From: Edaphochlamys debaryana
Lineage: Eukaryota; Chlorophyta; Chlorophyceae; Chlamydomonadales
NCBI GenBank assembly: GCA_016858145.1
Contig: JAEHOE010000003.1
Span: 2,232,001-2,296,000 of the forward strand
Reading direction: 5' to 3'
DNA: 64,000 bases
Shown here: one piece after another, positions 35,350 to 45,428 of the stretch
Layout of the letters: every line of letters starts with the position of its first letter
How positions within the stretch are numbered: the stretch's first letter is position 1
Position numbers and translations under genes: made by a program
Notes under the pieces: generated by a model
What the model saw: only the letters and a program-made list of their open reading frames with translations
Told to the model about the DNA's origin: nothing
Database searches by the model: none

Positions 35350-37600
35350 TCACAGCTGCGGCAGCTTCTTGATGATCTCCGCCTCCAGCTTGGCCAGGTA
35401 CTGGAGCTGGGGGGACGGGGGGGCGGGGAAGGATCCGGGGAAGCAGAGGGAGCAGGGGGGTTAGGGTGAGGGGAGTGGGGCGCGTGTACCTAGGGGCAGC
35501 CCGGGAGCGCCGCCAGAGCCGGGCAGAGGCGATCCTCATCCCTGCGATCACCCACCCGCCTCCCGCCAAGGCCCAGCCCCAGCCCACCCCCACCCGTCCA
35601 CGCCCCCGGCCCACCCGGCCCCAACCCGCCTCCAGCCCAGCCCACCCGCCCCACCTCCCCAGCGCACCTGCGTCACCAGCCCCACCGCCCGCCGCTCGTC
35701 CCCGTCCCGGAAGGCCGCCGACAGCTGCCCCACCAGCCCCTCCTGCTGCGCCCGGTTGCGCGCCAGCAGCGCCGACAGCGTGGCGGGGTCGGAGGTGTCC
35801 TCCACCTCCTCGCGAGCCTCCAGCACCTGCCCGGGGGGAGGGGGAGGGTGGGAGTCGTCGGTGGAGGCAGGAGGCGGCGCAGGGGAGGACAAGTGCGCGC
35901 TGAGAGCCGATGCCACCTCCGGACTCCCTCAGCTCGTCGCCCGTCCGCTGACCACCCAAGCCCCAACCTCCAGCCCATGCACTCAGCCATCCACCACCCC
36001 TGATTGCCCCCCCCCCAACACACACCTGCATGAGCAGCTCCGGGTCCTCAATGGTCCCCTCGTGGTTGTCACCCGCCGAGATACCCCGCAGCATCAGCTG
36101 CAGCGCGCCAAGCCGGGCAGGGGGGAGGGAGGGGTTGGGCGCAGGTGAGGCGGGGAACGGGTAGGGTATGGTGCACGCGTCCTTCGAAATACACTCCGCA
36201 GCCGCAGCCGCAGCTTCAGGCCCCGTTGGCCCCCGGTCTACCGCCCCCTCCCCCACCCTCCGTCCCCCACCCACCATGTAGTTGGCCCGCGATAGGGGCG
36301 CCTTGAGTATGGAGTAGGCCAGGTTCACCAGCGCCGCCTGCTGGGCAGAGAACTCCCGCTCCTCGGGAGCCTTGTGGCCCATCTTGTCGGGGTGCAGGTT
36401 CCACTGCGGATGGGGGTGTGGGGGGGGGGAGGGGAGAGGGGTGAGGGGAGCGTGTGGCGGGGTTAAGAGGCCAGGTGATTGCAGTGAGTGGGGAGGAAAA
36501 GGGTCGAGGGAGGGCGGAGTACGGTAATGTGATGGGACGTGGGGATTGGGGTGAGGGTCACGGGGACTCACGGCCCAGCCCACGTCACGCTAGCTGGGAG
36601 ACGTCGCCGTGCCCGAGGACGCGTCCCCGTTTGGCCTTCAGCACCCTTTGTAGAGGCTAAAACCCTCCCCGCCACAACCACGGGCTTCCCCTCCCCCCAC
36701 CCACACACCTGCAGGGCCTTGTACCTCTTCTCTAGAAAGGCGGGTGCGAGGTCGAAGGTGAGGGGGCTGCGGGGCCAGACGGGGGGGAGTGTTGCAGACA
36801 GGCGGTAGCTCAGGGGGCGGAAAGGGGTGAGGGGTTGAAGCACCAAAAGCGCCTGCACCCGCTTCCGCCTCTGCCCAACACCTGCCCGTCAGCGCATCAC
36901 CGACCGGTCGCTCCCCGCTTCCAGCTCCCGGCGCTGCAGGGCTGACGTTGGGGCACAGAAGTCTATCGGCTGCCGCCGTGTGGCTCCTGAACCACCAGCA
37001 CGCTATAACAAACCAACTCGGCGGTGCCGCTGCACCACCCCGCCCCTTTCCCCTCCTCACCCCAACCCCTGACCCCAATCCCTGACCCCACCCCCGGCCT
37101 CACAGCGAGAACAGGTCAAAGTAGTTCAGCGAGTCGTCGGGCGGCTGTACGGTCTCACAGCCGTGGCAGACCAGCCCTCCGCGCTTGACATGCTTGTCGC
37201 AGCTCCAGCACGCCTTCTCCAGCTCCTCCAGCGTCACCGGCCGGGCCCGCCCCGAAGCGTGCTGCGCAGCTGCGTCATCGAGTGGGCGTGATGGTCGCTG
37301 CCGCGACGACTGAGGCCGAGCGGCCGACTCCTTGTGCTCCTCGTCCTCGTGGGTGCAGGCGCTGGTGCATGCGTGGTCATGCGCCCATCGCAGCCCGGTC
37401 GGCAGCGACGCGGCTGGGGCGCCCCGAGCTAGTCGGAGGAGCAGCTGGTCAACCGTGGAGGGCGCCGACGTGGAGGGCTGGCAGGCGTCCGCAGCGATGG
37501 CGCCCGACGCAGAGGCGGCAAAGGGCGCCCAGCGAGCTGCGGCGGCTAGCTCGCCCACGTCTCTACGACCTAAGAGGCTGATGAACCGTCGCGCGCTCAT
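35350..37600 (-). CDS. HSC20/HscB-type J-domain co-chaperone (Fe-S cluster assembly)
   Basis: Six exons join in phase to 323 residues: 37600-37104, 36766-36709, 36403-36275, 36097-36026, 35826-35668 and 35406-35350. The N terminus (MSARRFISLLGRRDVGEL) looks like a mitochondrial presequence. Two CxxC pairs, C131/C134 and C145/C148, form the zinc-finger-like domain of eukaryotic HSC20, followed by the linker YFDLFS and by FLEKRYKALQ. The J-domain HPD motif is present (WNLHPDKMG, H189-D191), then QQAALVNLAYSILKAPLSRA and the C-terminal three-helix domain (EDPELLMQVLEAREEVED). HSC20 presents the scaffold protein ISCU to an HSP70 chaperone during Fe-S cluster transfer in mitochondria. All key parts are intact. 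Confidence 0.93.
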
Positions 37601-37948
37601 CGGGGTCGGTAGGAAGCAGAAGCGTCAATTGCGTTGGTGAAAGACTCTCGTTGCACGCGCAGAAGGGCCGCTTGAGCGCTAGGATGGTGTGTTTGACAAA
37701 GTTATGGAGCGATTGGTCTGTGCAGCTGTTGGTGTGGGCGCTGGCGAGTGTTGCAGGCGCGATCGGGACGTGGCATCGTAGTAAGGCTCCACATCCCGCG
37801 CCCACGCTCCTCTCTGCCAACACACGCGATCGGAACAAATTCTGTGACGCCCACATCCGCGCGCCCTGAACGTCGCGCACCCACCGGCATTTCCATCAGA
37901 CTCAGCTGTCGCAGCGCTAGCCGGCCGGCCACCCAAGCGACGCGCCGT
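37601..37948. promoter_or_regulatory. Divergent promoter, HSC20-like / NIT2-like
   Basis: These 348 bases separate two outward-facing start codons. No TATA box is evident. The plus-strand frame is open from 37748 with an upstream ATG, so a longer NIT2-like N terminus is possible. Confidence 0.5.
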
Positions 37949-40900
37949 ATGACAACGTCTATGCGGATCGCCGGGGCTGGAGCGATAGCGGCCGCGATGC
38001 TGGCCGCGGCGGTCGGGCGCCCGCGCGTGGTGCGCCGGCTGGTGCGGAGCCTGGTGACCCGCGCGGCGGGCAGCCCCACCTACGCGCCCCTGCCGCCGCC
38101 CCAAAAGGTGGGCACCCCTCCACAATGCCCAGGACTTCGGGAAGTTCGAGGGCTACCATGCGTGCTAGGCGGGGCAAAGGCGGGGCCTTGAGACCGGGGT
38201 GGACAGAGGCGGGGTCAACTTGGCAGCCCATCCGGCCCCATCCGGCCCCGTGCGTCACATCCAGTGCCAAACCACGGCTGACCCCCACCTCGACGGCCTT
38301 GCGTGCCGTCTCCAAGTTCTGGGCCTTGTCGGCCGTCGCGCGCTTATGTGGAGCCGCTGCTCTCTTGTGCTTCCCACGCCTAAATACCTCCCCACTCTCT
38401 CCTGGTCCCTCACGCCGCCGCCCCTGCCCAAACCCACCCTCCAACCAACCACACGCCACCCACGCCACCCCCCAGGTCAAGGTGGCTCTCTGCCAGCTGC
38501 ACGTGACGGCCGACAAGGCCCAGAACCTGGAGACGGCACGCAAGGCCGTCGAGGTGGGGGTCAGCCTAGTCAGAGGGCACATAAAAGGGGGTGTTGCAGG
38601 GGACGGTAGAGGCGTGCCGTATGGCCCAGGGCCAGGTCGTGCCAAGCCGTGGAGGTGGGGGCCAGTATAGCCTGAGGGCGCGCCGCCGAGGACTTTTTGG
38701 GAGGACGAGAAGGCCTGGGCCCAGGGTTTGGGGACCCGAGAGATTGCCGGGCCCCTCCTTGCGTCATCGGGTGGAGGGCAACTCGCCACGGCCTCCCCCG
38801 CCGTTTCCCCTAACCCCTAGGACGCCGCCAAGAACGGCGCCAAGCTGGTGGTACTGCCGGAGATGTTCAACTGCCCGTACAGGTGGTTGGACGGTTGGCG
38901 GTTGGGCGTTGGGCCAGTCGGCTTCGGTGGGTTTTGAACGTTCGCTGGAGCTGGAAGAGTAGCGAGTGCTTCACTCCCGCGCCTGCTCCTGGAGTGGGTC
39001 ACGGTCTGGAGTGCCACAAGCCAAGGTGGATGGGGGTTGAACCCTTTCACTCCTTCCCTTCCCCTCCGACTCTCCTTCCCTCTTTCACCACCTCCCACCA
39101 CAGCAACGACTCCTTCCCCACCTATGCGGAGGACATCGAGGCCGGCGCCTCCTCCTCGGTGGCCGCCCTCTCGGCCGCCGCCGCCGCCGCCCGCGTGACG
39201 CTGGTGGCGGGGTCCATCCCGGAGCGCTGCGGCGGGAAGCTGTACAACACGTGCTGCGTCTTCGACTCGGCGGGCAAGCTGCTGGCCAAGCACCGGTGCG
39301 GGGAACGGAGGGAAGGACTGGGGGGCTGTGGGAGAGGGAGGGGTTTAGGGGAGAGGGTGTGGAGGGATAGGAGGGAGGGGAGAGGGTAGGAAGAGAGGAG
39401 GGAAGGGGAGGGGCAAGCTGTTGGCCAAGCACAGGTGCGGGCGACTGGTGGAAGAGGGGAGGAGCGAGAGGACTGCAGGCACCAGGGCAACCGGCCCCAA
39501 CCGCCAACCGCCAACCCGGCTCCTAATACGCCTGCATACCACGGGTACCTACCCGCGCAGGAAGGTGCACCTGTTTGACATTGACATCCCGGGCAAGATC
39601 ACGTTCAAGGAGTCGCTGACGCTGTCGCCGGGCCCCGGGCCCACGGTGGTTGACACGGAGGCGGGGCGCCTGGGCATCGGCATCTGCTACGACATCCGGT
39701 GGGTTGGTGGTTGGTGGTTGGGGTTGGGGGTTGGGGGCTGGAGGTTGGGGGCTGAGGGCTGGGGGTTGGGGGCTGGGGGCTGGGGGCTGGGGGCTGGGGG
39801 CTGGGGGCTGGGGGCTGGGGGCTGGGGGCTGGGGGCTGGGGGCTGGGGGCTGGGGGGGTTCTTGGATGGTTCGGAGAGCGTGGAGGTGGGGTGGGGAGCG
39901 TGGAGGTGTGGGTTCGGCGGGGTAGCGGGTGGGGTCGGGCAGTGGGGAATTGGCCCCGGCGCTTGGCCCGACAACTTGCAGGGCGAGGGGCGGGGAGCCC
40001 TGGTTCAAGCAAGTGCGCACGCTTGCCGTGTACTCCTCTCCCATTTATCTATCTACCCACATGCAGCTTCCCGGAGCTGGCCCAGATCTACGCCCAGCGG
40101 GGCTGCCAGGTGCTCGTGTACCCAGGTGAGGGAAAGGCGGCTAAAGGGTGGGGAAAGGTCCGGACGGGTCTGCTCGCCCCACGCAAGCTTCCGGCGCCCA
40201 CACGCCCCCATTTCCTTGCCCTCACCTTCCCCTCCCCCCCCAGGCGCCTTCAACACCACCACGGGCCCCCTGCACTGGGAGCTGCTGGCCAAGGCCCGCG
40301 CGGTGGATAACCAGGTGGGGGGTGGGGGGAAAGGAAGGAGGCGAGAGGGTGTGTGAGAGAGGGGTTTGGACTGGGCCAGTAGAGGGAAGCGGGTTCAGAA
40401 ACCCGTCCACACAGCTCTCAGCTGTGCATGCGCCCATGCAGTGTGTGTGGGGTGGCGCTGGCTCGCTGGCGGGGGCACGCTCCTCGTGTCGCGTGCCACC
40501 CGCTTCAGACTCTGCTGCTTGCCCCCTCTCTCTTCAACCCCACAGCTGTTCGTGCTCACGTGCTCTCCCGCACGGAACCCCGACAGCTCCTACCAGGTGG
40601 GGTGTGTGGGGGGGCATGCGGGGCGGGGCCGCACTGTGGGGGGTGCGAGGCATGGGCAGACGGCACGTAGCCGTAGTCCGTGCGCCTGCCCTGCATGGTT
40701 CGAGGTTTGCCGTAGACCCATCTCTTCCCTGACGCGCCATACCCACGCTACGGCCTTGCCCGTACCTTCTTCTCAGGCCTGGGGCCACTCCACGGCTGAG
40801 ACCCATCTCCTGAGACCCATCCCTGAAACCCATCTCTTCCCTGACACCCCATTCCCCACACCTAAACCACGACCCTGCTCTTTTCCCATCCAGGCCTGGG

Positions 40901-41342
40901 GCCACTCCACGGCTGTGGGGCCATTCGCCGAGATCCTGGCGACGACCGAGCACCAGGTGTGTGGCTTATGGCTTGGGACGTACGTCGGCAACGAGTGCAC
41001 CTGTCTAGCACTTGCTCCGTCGGCGCGTTTGGTGGTCGAGGCTCTCGTCCTCGGACCAGTCCTCTGCATGCCGTCACCGGGTGGGCCCAGACAGCCCACG
41101 CCAACCGCTGAGGTCCTGTCCCCTGCTCCTCCCCGCATCCTCCCCCTCCTTCCCTCATCCTTCCTCTCCCATGCTGCCCTCCCCCCCTCCCCCATCCCTC
41201 CCCAACCCCCACCCGCCCCCAGCCCGCCACGGTCTACGCCGAGCTCGACTACGCCCACATCGGCGAGCGGCGCACCAACATGCCGCTGCGCACGCAGAAG
41301 CGCCACGACCTGTACGCCCTGCTGGACAAGACGGAGCCGTGA
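37949..41342 (+). CDS. Omega-amidase, NIT2-like nitrilase-superfamily enzyme
   Basis: Ten exons join in phase to 330 residues: 37949-38107, 38476-38553, 38821-38882, 39104-39295, 39561-39698, 40067-40125, 40244-40314, 40546-40596, 40894-40956 and 41223-41342. The catalytic triad is visible: E93 in [13 protein letters not shown]165 in [14 protein letters not shown], and C206 in [13 protein letters not shown]. Other NIT2 signatures are [33 protein letters not shown] and an ending in [17 protein letters not shown]. The family hydrolyses alpha-ketoglutaramate and alpha-ketosuccinamate. The first exon encodes an Arg/Ala-rich leader ([15 protein letters not shown]) that could target an organelle. 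Introns hold four copies of exon-edge sequence, one inverted (see repeats). Confidence 0.92.
38278..38337 (-). repeat. Inverted copy of NIT2-like exon 2 in intron 1
   Basis: These 60 bases are the reverse complement of 38505-38564 with one mismatch. The source covers the last 49 exon 2 bases, the donor and 11 intron bases, so the copy was made from genomic DNA. The pre-mRNA could form a 60-bp hairpin over the exon. Confidence 0.9.
38644..38681 (+). repeat. Diverged direct copy of NIT2-like exon 2 end and donor
   Basis: AAGCCGTGGAGGTGGGGGCC resembles AAGGCCGTCGAGGTGGGGG at 38542. The match runs through the donor into the intron (GGTCAGCCTAGTCAGAGGGC against GGCCAGTATAGCCTGAGGGC). Confidence 0.65.
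39411..39441 (+). repeat. Copy of NIT2-like exon 4 end and donor inside intron 4
   Basis: These 31 bases match about 39272-39302 with two differences and 139 nt spacing. They encode GKLLAKH again and keep a usable GT (CACAG/GTGCGG). Confidence 0.8.
39755..39856 (+). repeat. GGGGGCT minisatellite in NIT2-like intron 5
   Basis: A seven-base unit (GGGGGCT) is repeated about 14 times. Related GGTTGGG words precede it from about 39700. Confidence 0.9.
40774..40798 (+). repeat. Copy of NIT2-like exon 9 start with acceptor, upstream
   Basis: These 25 bases are identical to 40891-40915, 117 nt downstream. The downstream copy continues into [13 protein letters not shown], as expected for the family, so it is the real exon start. 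The words CCCATCTCTTCCCTGAC between the copies are also doubled (about 40719 and 40830). Confidence 0.85.
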
Positions 41343-42590
41343 TCGTGAGGCGCCAGCGGCGCGGCTCCTGCAGCGGTCACACGCGGTCGTGGGCTTGCGC
41401 TTGGGGCTTGGGGCTTTGGGCTGGAGGGTGGGCACGAGGAGAGGCGGTGTGGGCGGAGCTCGGGAAGTGAGGGAATGGGGTCTTGGGGGGACGGGGCGAG
41501 GTCGGACGTGGCTCATGATTACTGGAGTGACGGTACGTTGCACTGCTGCTGTTGTTGGAGGGGAGTGGGTAGGGATGAACTATGAAGGGAAGGGTGTGCT
41601 TGTCCTCTGTACGGGACCAAGCCCTGAGCGTGTTCCACTGCGCATGCACTTGTGCCTAGGGGTCGTGACTCGCGGCTGGATCTTGCGGCTGGGGTGGCCC
41701 TGACAGGCGGTTGGGAGGAGGTGCAGACAATGTGCAGACCGAAGCAGGCGTGGTGGAGGCGGAGGGAACTGAGTCCTTGCCTCCTTGGTAGCCCCAACTC
41801 TGGCCGCGACGGAGCGTGCGAGCTGGGTCGAGCTGGGTCAACACCTGTAACACCGTCTCTCTCGCTGTGGCATCTGCATCCCCAGGTCAGGCGGTGACGC
41901 AACCCAGCCTTCTGCGGGGCACTGCCGGACCCCCAGGCATGCATGCGCCCAACGCCACCACCAAAAGCCTTGGCGCCTCTTTACGGCCCCCTCAGCAGCA
42001 GCGAAGAGAATCAGCAGCACACAGAGCAACATGACTGCACCAGGACTGCACAGTGCATAACTGCCGGATCGGTATCCAGAATGTATGCGCCCTGCCCCCT
42101 ATCTACCTATCGCACACTCCTGCCCACGGCCCCTGCGAGCACAGAACCCCCATCCCCTCTAGGCAACACGCACCTAGGCTGAGGAGTGGGGACGGGGCTT
42201 TATTTACAGCCCTGCGCGCCGCCCCGGCCGCTCTCTCATTCATGCTTCTCAGGCCCTCCGTCCGCGCCCATGCCCAATGTGCCCCAGCCAAGCGCGGGCA
42301 CCAGCCTCGTCCCGCCGTCACGGCACCTACCGCCAGGGTGATACCTCGCCTCAAGGACCCACAGCGGATCAGCACACCCGCCCAATAGCTAAGCGCTGGC
42401 GGCAACAGGCATGACAAACCTGCCTGCCTACGCCAAGAGGATTGCGTTTGGGCAAGGCCGCGGAAAAAGCCTGATGTGCCTAGGGCTGTACAGCTGAGCC
42501 GTGCAAGCACACACCGCAAGCCTGAGGACGGTTCGGCAGGCCGTACCACACGGGGATTCGCGATGCCCCCTCCACCCCTCCAGTCCCCAT
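41343..42590. other. Intergenic region between convergent genes
   Basis: This contains the NIT2-like 3' UTR (plus) and the ankyrin gene A 3' UTR (minus, TGTAA at 42208-42204). Words near 42240-42310 (GCTTCTCAGGCCCTC, CGGGCACCAGCCTCG) recur behind gene B at about 48000-48060, so the downstream region was copied with the ankyrin genes. Confidence 0.5.
41846..41850 (+). terminator. TGTAA poly(A) signal, NIT2-like candidate
   Basis: TGTAA lies about 500 nt after the NIT2-like stop. Confidence 0.5.
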
Positions 42591-45108
42591 TCAGCCCCGC
42601 CACCGTGTTCGCGAGATGTCGCGAACACGGTGTCGCGAATCCAACGTAGCGATACGGTGCCTCAGGGCGGTCCAGCCGTACTGCGGGGTGGGGAGGGCCC
42701 GCGGTCACGTGAAAAATGGGTCACCGGGTCCCGGGTCCCGCGGGTCATAACTCCCCGGCCGCACCATGCAGACACCCACCCACCTCGTTAGCCGCCTTGC
42801 GGTTGGCCCCACCGACCAGCAGCGCCCGCACAGCCTCCAGATGGCCGTTGCGGGCGGCGAGGATGAGGGGCGTTCTCTACAAACGGCCGGCGAATGTGAA
42901 TGTGAGTCACAGGAGGGGGGTGGCCATCGAGGGTTCTCGTAAAGCACGGATGAGGCGCCCAGCGTAACTCAGGCGCCTTCAGTCCTCAGCCTTCTCCTGT
43001 GGCCACTCACCCGGTTGTTGTCCTGGGCGTCCACGTCAGCACCCGCCGCCAGCAGAGCCTGCATGACGGGCACGTGGCCCTGGATGGCGGCGTGGTGCAG
43101 CGGCCGCCAGCCGCACTGTGAGCGAGGGGCGTCGTCGGGGCCGTACGGCATGGTATTTACACGGCAGCAGTCACATCAGCTTTACCCCTGACTGCTTACA
43201 GCTTGCTGGCTGCTGCGTGCGTGGTGCTGAATTACGAGCTGCATGCTCACCCCGCATGTGGCCTCCACCCAGGCCCCCGCCTCCAGGAGCGCCTGGACCA
43301 CGGCCGTGTGGCCCTCCCATGCAGCGACGAGGAGGGGCGTCTGGTCCTGCATTGTACGGTGATCCGGACAGCATAGTATAGTTGGGTGCCGTGGGCAGTA
43401 ACATGGGCAAGCAAAGCCTGGCGAGCCGGATCGAAGCGAGTGACCGGCACGGGCAAGGACATGAGCAAGCACGGAAGAAGCGCCCATACTACCCCCACAC
43501 CCACTACCCACCGTCCCTTTGTCGATGTAGTTCACGTCAGCGCCGGCGGCCAGGAGAGCCCTGACCTGCTCAATGTCGCCGGCGTCAGAGGCCTTGTAGA
43601 GAGTCTCGTTGTGCTCCTGGTAACACACGGTGGCGCACGTCAGTATTAAGCAGAGGTACTGTAGGTAGGCGGAGGTGGTCACGAGGTAGAGCACCCCTAC
43701 ATTTCTAAGCACGCACCTTGGGGCTTATCAGCTGGTACGCCGCGCTCACAGCCTCCAACTGTGCCCTGAGCTCCGTCAGCTCTGCGTCCCGTGCGGCCAG
43801 GAGCTCCGCCAGCTCCGCCGCCCTGGCCCTCTCCCTCGCCAGCTGCGGTAGGTGCGGTGTGGGGGACATGGAAAGGAGGATCGTTACGTTGGTTACTGGC
43901 TCTGCCGCGCTAACTACCCAGCAGCAAGCCCTGGGCGCGCCCAACGCCTCCAGCGCACCTGCCCCTCCACCTCCGCCGCCCTCAACCTCTCGCTATCCAC
44001 CTCCGCCTCCCTGGCCCCCAGCTGCCCCTCCGCCTCCACCAGCCGGCCCCTGAATTCCTCCGCCTCCGCCGCCCTGGCGTCACGGCCGGCCAGGAGAGAG
44101 GCCAGCTGGGGCGGGGGTGGGGGGATGGGGGGCCGAGGCACGAGTAGTCGTGAACCAAGCAACGTGCAAGGCCTAGCTGGACATCACCACAGTGCACAGT
44201 ACTCGCGGGACACGTTTATAGCGAATCACGCTAGGCCAACTTCGTAGTACGCACGGCACAGTGCGCTTCATGAACTGTCTGGATGTTGTAGACGTGGCCC
44301 CAGCCCGCCCATCTGGTCCCCGCTTCGCGCTGCACCCACCTGGGCCATTAGCTCCCGGTGCTGCTCCCCCTGTTGGGCCATCAGCTCTCCCTGTTGGGTC
44401 AGCAGCCGCAGGAGGGCCGCATCTGCTGCCTCCCGGGCCCCCTGACCATCCAGATGGGCCTGGGGGGAAGGGAGAAGGGGAGGGGGAGGATGGGAGGGGG
44501 AGGAAAGGCATCGGTGGTGGGGCATGGGTGATGGGGCAGAAGATAGGGTGTGGGGCATGCCATCGGTTGGGACCCAGCGGAAGAGGCTCCTGTCCAGCCC
44601 CTGTCTGATTAGAACTCCTAAGGGGACCTAAGGGACTAAAAAGGCACCTAAAGACGCCCCGCCCTGTGCCCCCTCCATCTCACCGCTACGACCTTCTCTG
44701 CCGCCTTGGCCAGCTGCTCCAGAGCCTCGGAGGGGAATGCCAGGGGTGGGGCCAGGGGGGGTGCCTCGGCGGCGGCCTGCTGCAGCAGGGCATCCAGCAG
44801 CGCCTGGGGGGGAGGGGGCACGACGTAGGGGGCAGGGGTTGGAGGGGCGACAAGGGTCGGGGGGAGCTTCTAGGGTTTGGTCGACGAGCTACGGAGCCCC
44901 GGGTCTATGAACAGGTTGAAACAACGCGCTACGCGCCGCGGGTCTGGCGAGGCGTGTGCTGCCCTTGCCCAGCCCCCGCATCGCTCACCCTCGCTATCGC
45001 CTGCGTTGCGGCAGGGGCGGCAGGGGGCCTGCCGGAGCCGACCGCGGAGCGAGGCCGACGCAGAAGCCCGCTCCGCACCGCCCGCTGAGCCCGCGCCCGG
45101 CCCCGCAT
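42591..45108 (-). CDS. Coiled-coil/ankyrin-repeat protein, tandem copy A
   Basis: Ten exons join in phase to 373 residues: 45108-44989, 44803-44684, 44459-44340, 44105-43959, 43842-43717, 43616-43512, 43346-43251, 43115-43011, 42876-42784 and 42680-42591. An Arg/Ala-rich leader (MRGRARAQRAVRSGLLRRPR) may be an organelle-targeting peptide. Exons 2-5 encode a coiled coil (ALEQLAKAAEKVVA, AREAADAALLRLLTQQGELM, AELAELLAARDAELTELRAQ). Exons 6-9 each carry about one ankyrin repeat (GDIEQVRALLAAGADVNYID, TPLLVAAWEGHTAVVQALLE, RPLHHAAIQGHVPVMQALLA, TPLILAARNGHLEAVRALLV). The one-repeat-per-exon layout favours repeat shuffling. In another frame exon 1 is also open from an ATG at 45253 with a mitochondrial-type leader, but that frame cannot join exon 2 in phase. 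The last exon is unlike those of B and C. A protein-binding role is likely; the partner is unknown. Confidence 0.75.
42601..42632. repeat. Perfect 14-bp inverted repeat in last exon of ankyrin gene A
   Basis: CACCGTGTTCGCGA, loop GATG, TCGCGAACACGGTG. It lies where the last exon of A no longer matches the corresponding exons of B and C. Confidence 0.9.
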
Positions 45109-45428
45109 CGCCCGCTGCAGTCGCGACGTAGCGCACGGTGGGGGCCCAGGCCACACTGCCGCGACGAAGGAGGAGCGGGGCCGCAGCGGCGAGGGCGCTT
45201 ACTGCGCGGCTCGGTGCGCGGCAGGGCGCTCGGAGGCTTGCTGCGACGCGCATTGCTGCCGTTGACAGACGAGTTGGGTGCGTGGCCCTCGCTGTGCGAG
45301 TATGGAGGTTGCAGCTGTATCGGCCGCAAGTCCCTCAGCAGCAGCGAGCAGCTAGCCGCATGACCCGGGCCTCTTCCCGCGCGGCACCCCTCCCCTCCGG
45401 CCTCCCCTGCCCCGCAGCCGTAGTGGAG

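Noticed and set aside
34107..35372. 421-codon plus-strand open frame
   Set aside because: It has no domain-like sequence, sits antisense to the HSC20-like 3' region and overlaps its last exon; long chance frames are expected at this GC content.
44929..45329. Exon 1 of ankyrin gene A in the MRVAASLRAPCR frame
   Set aside because: The leader looks plausible, but every donor leaves one base over and exon 2 needs phase 0. It is kept only as an alternative.
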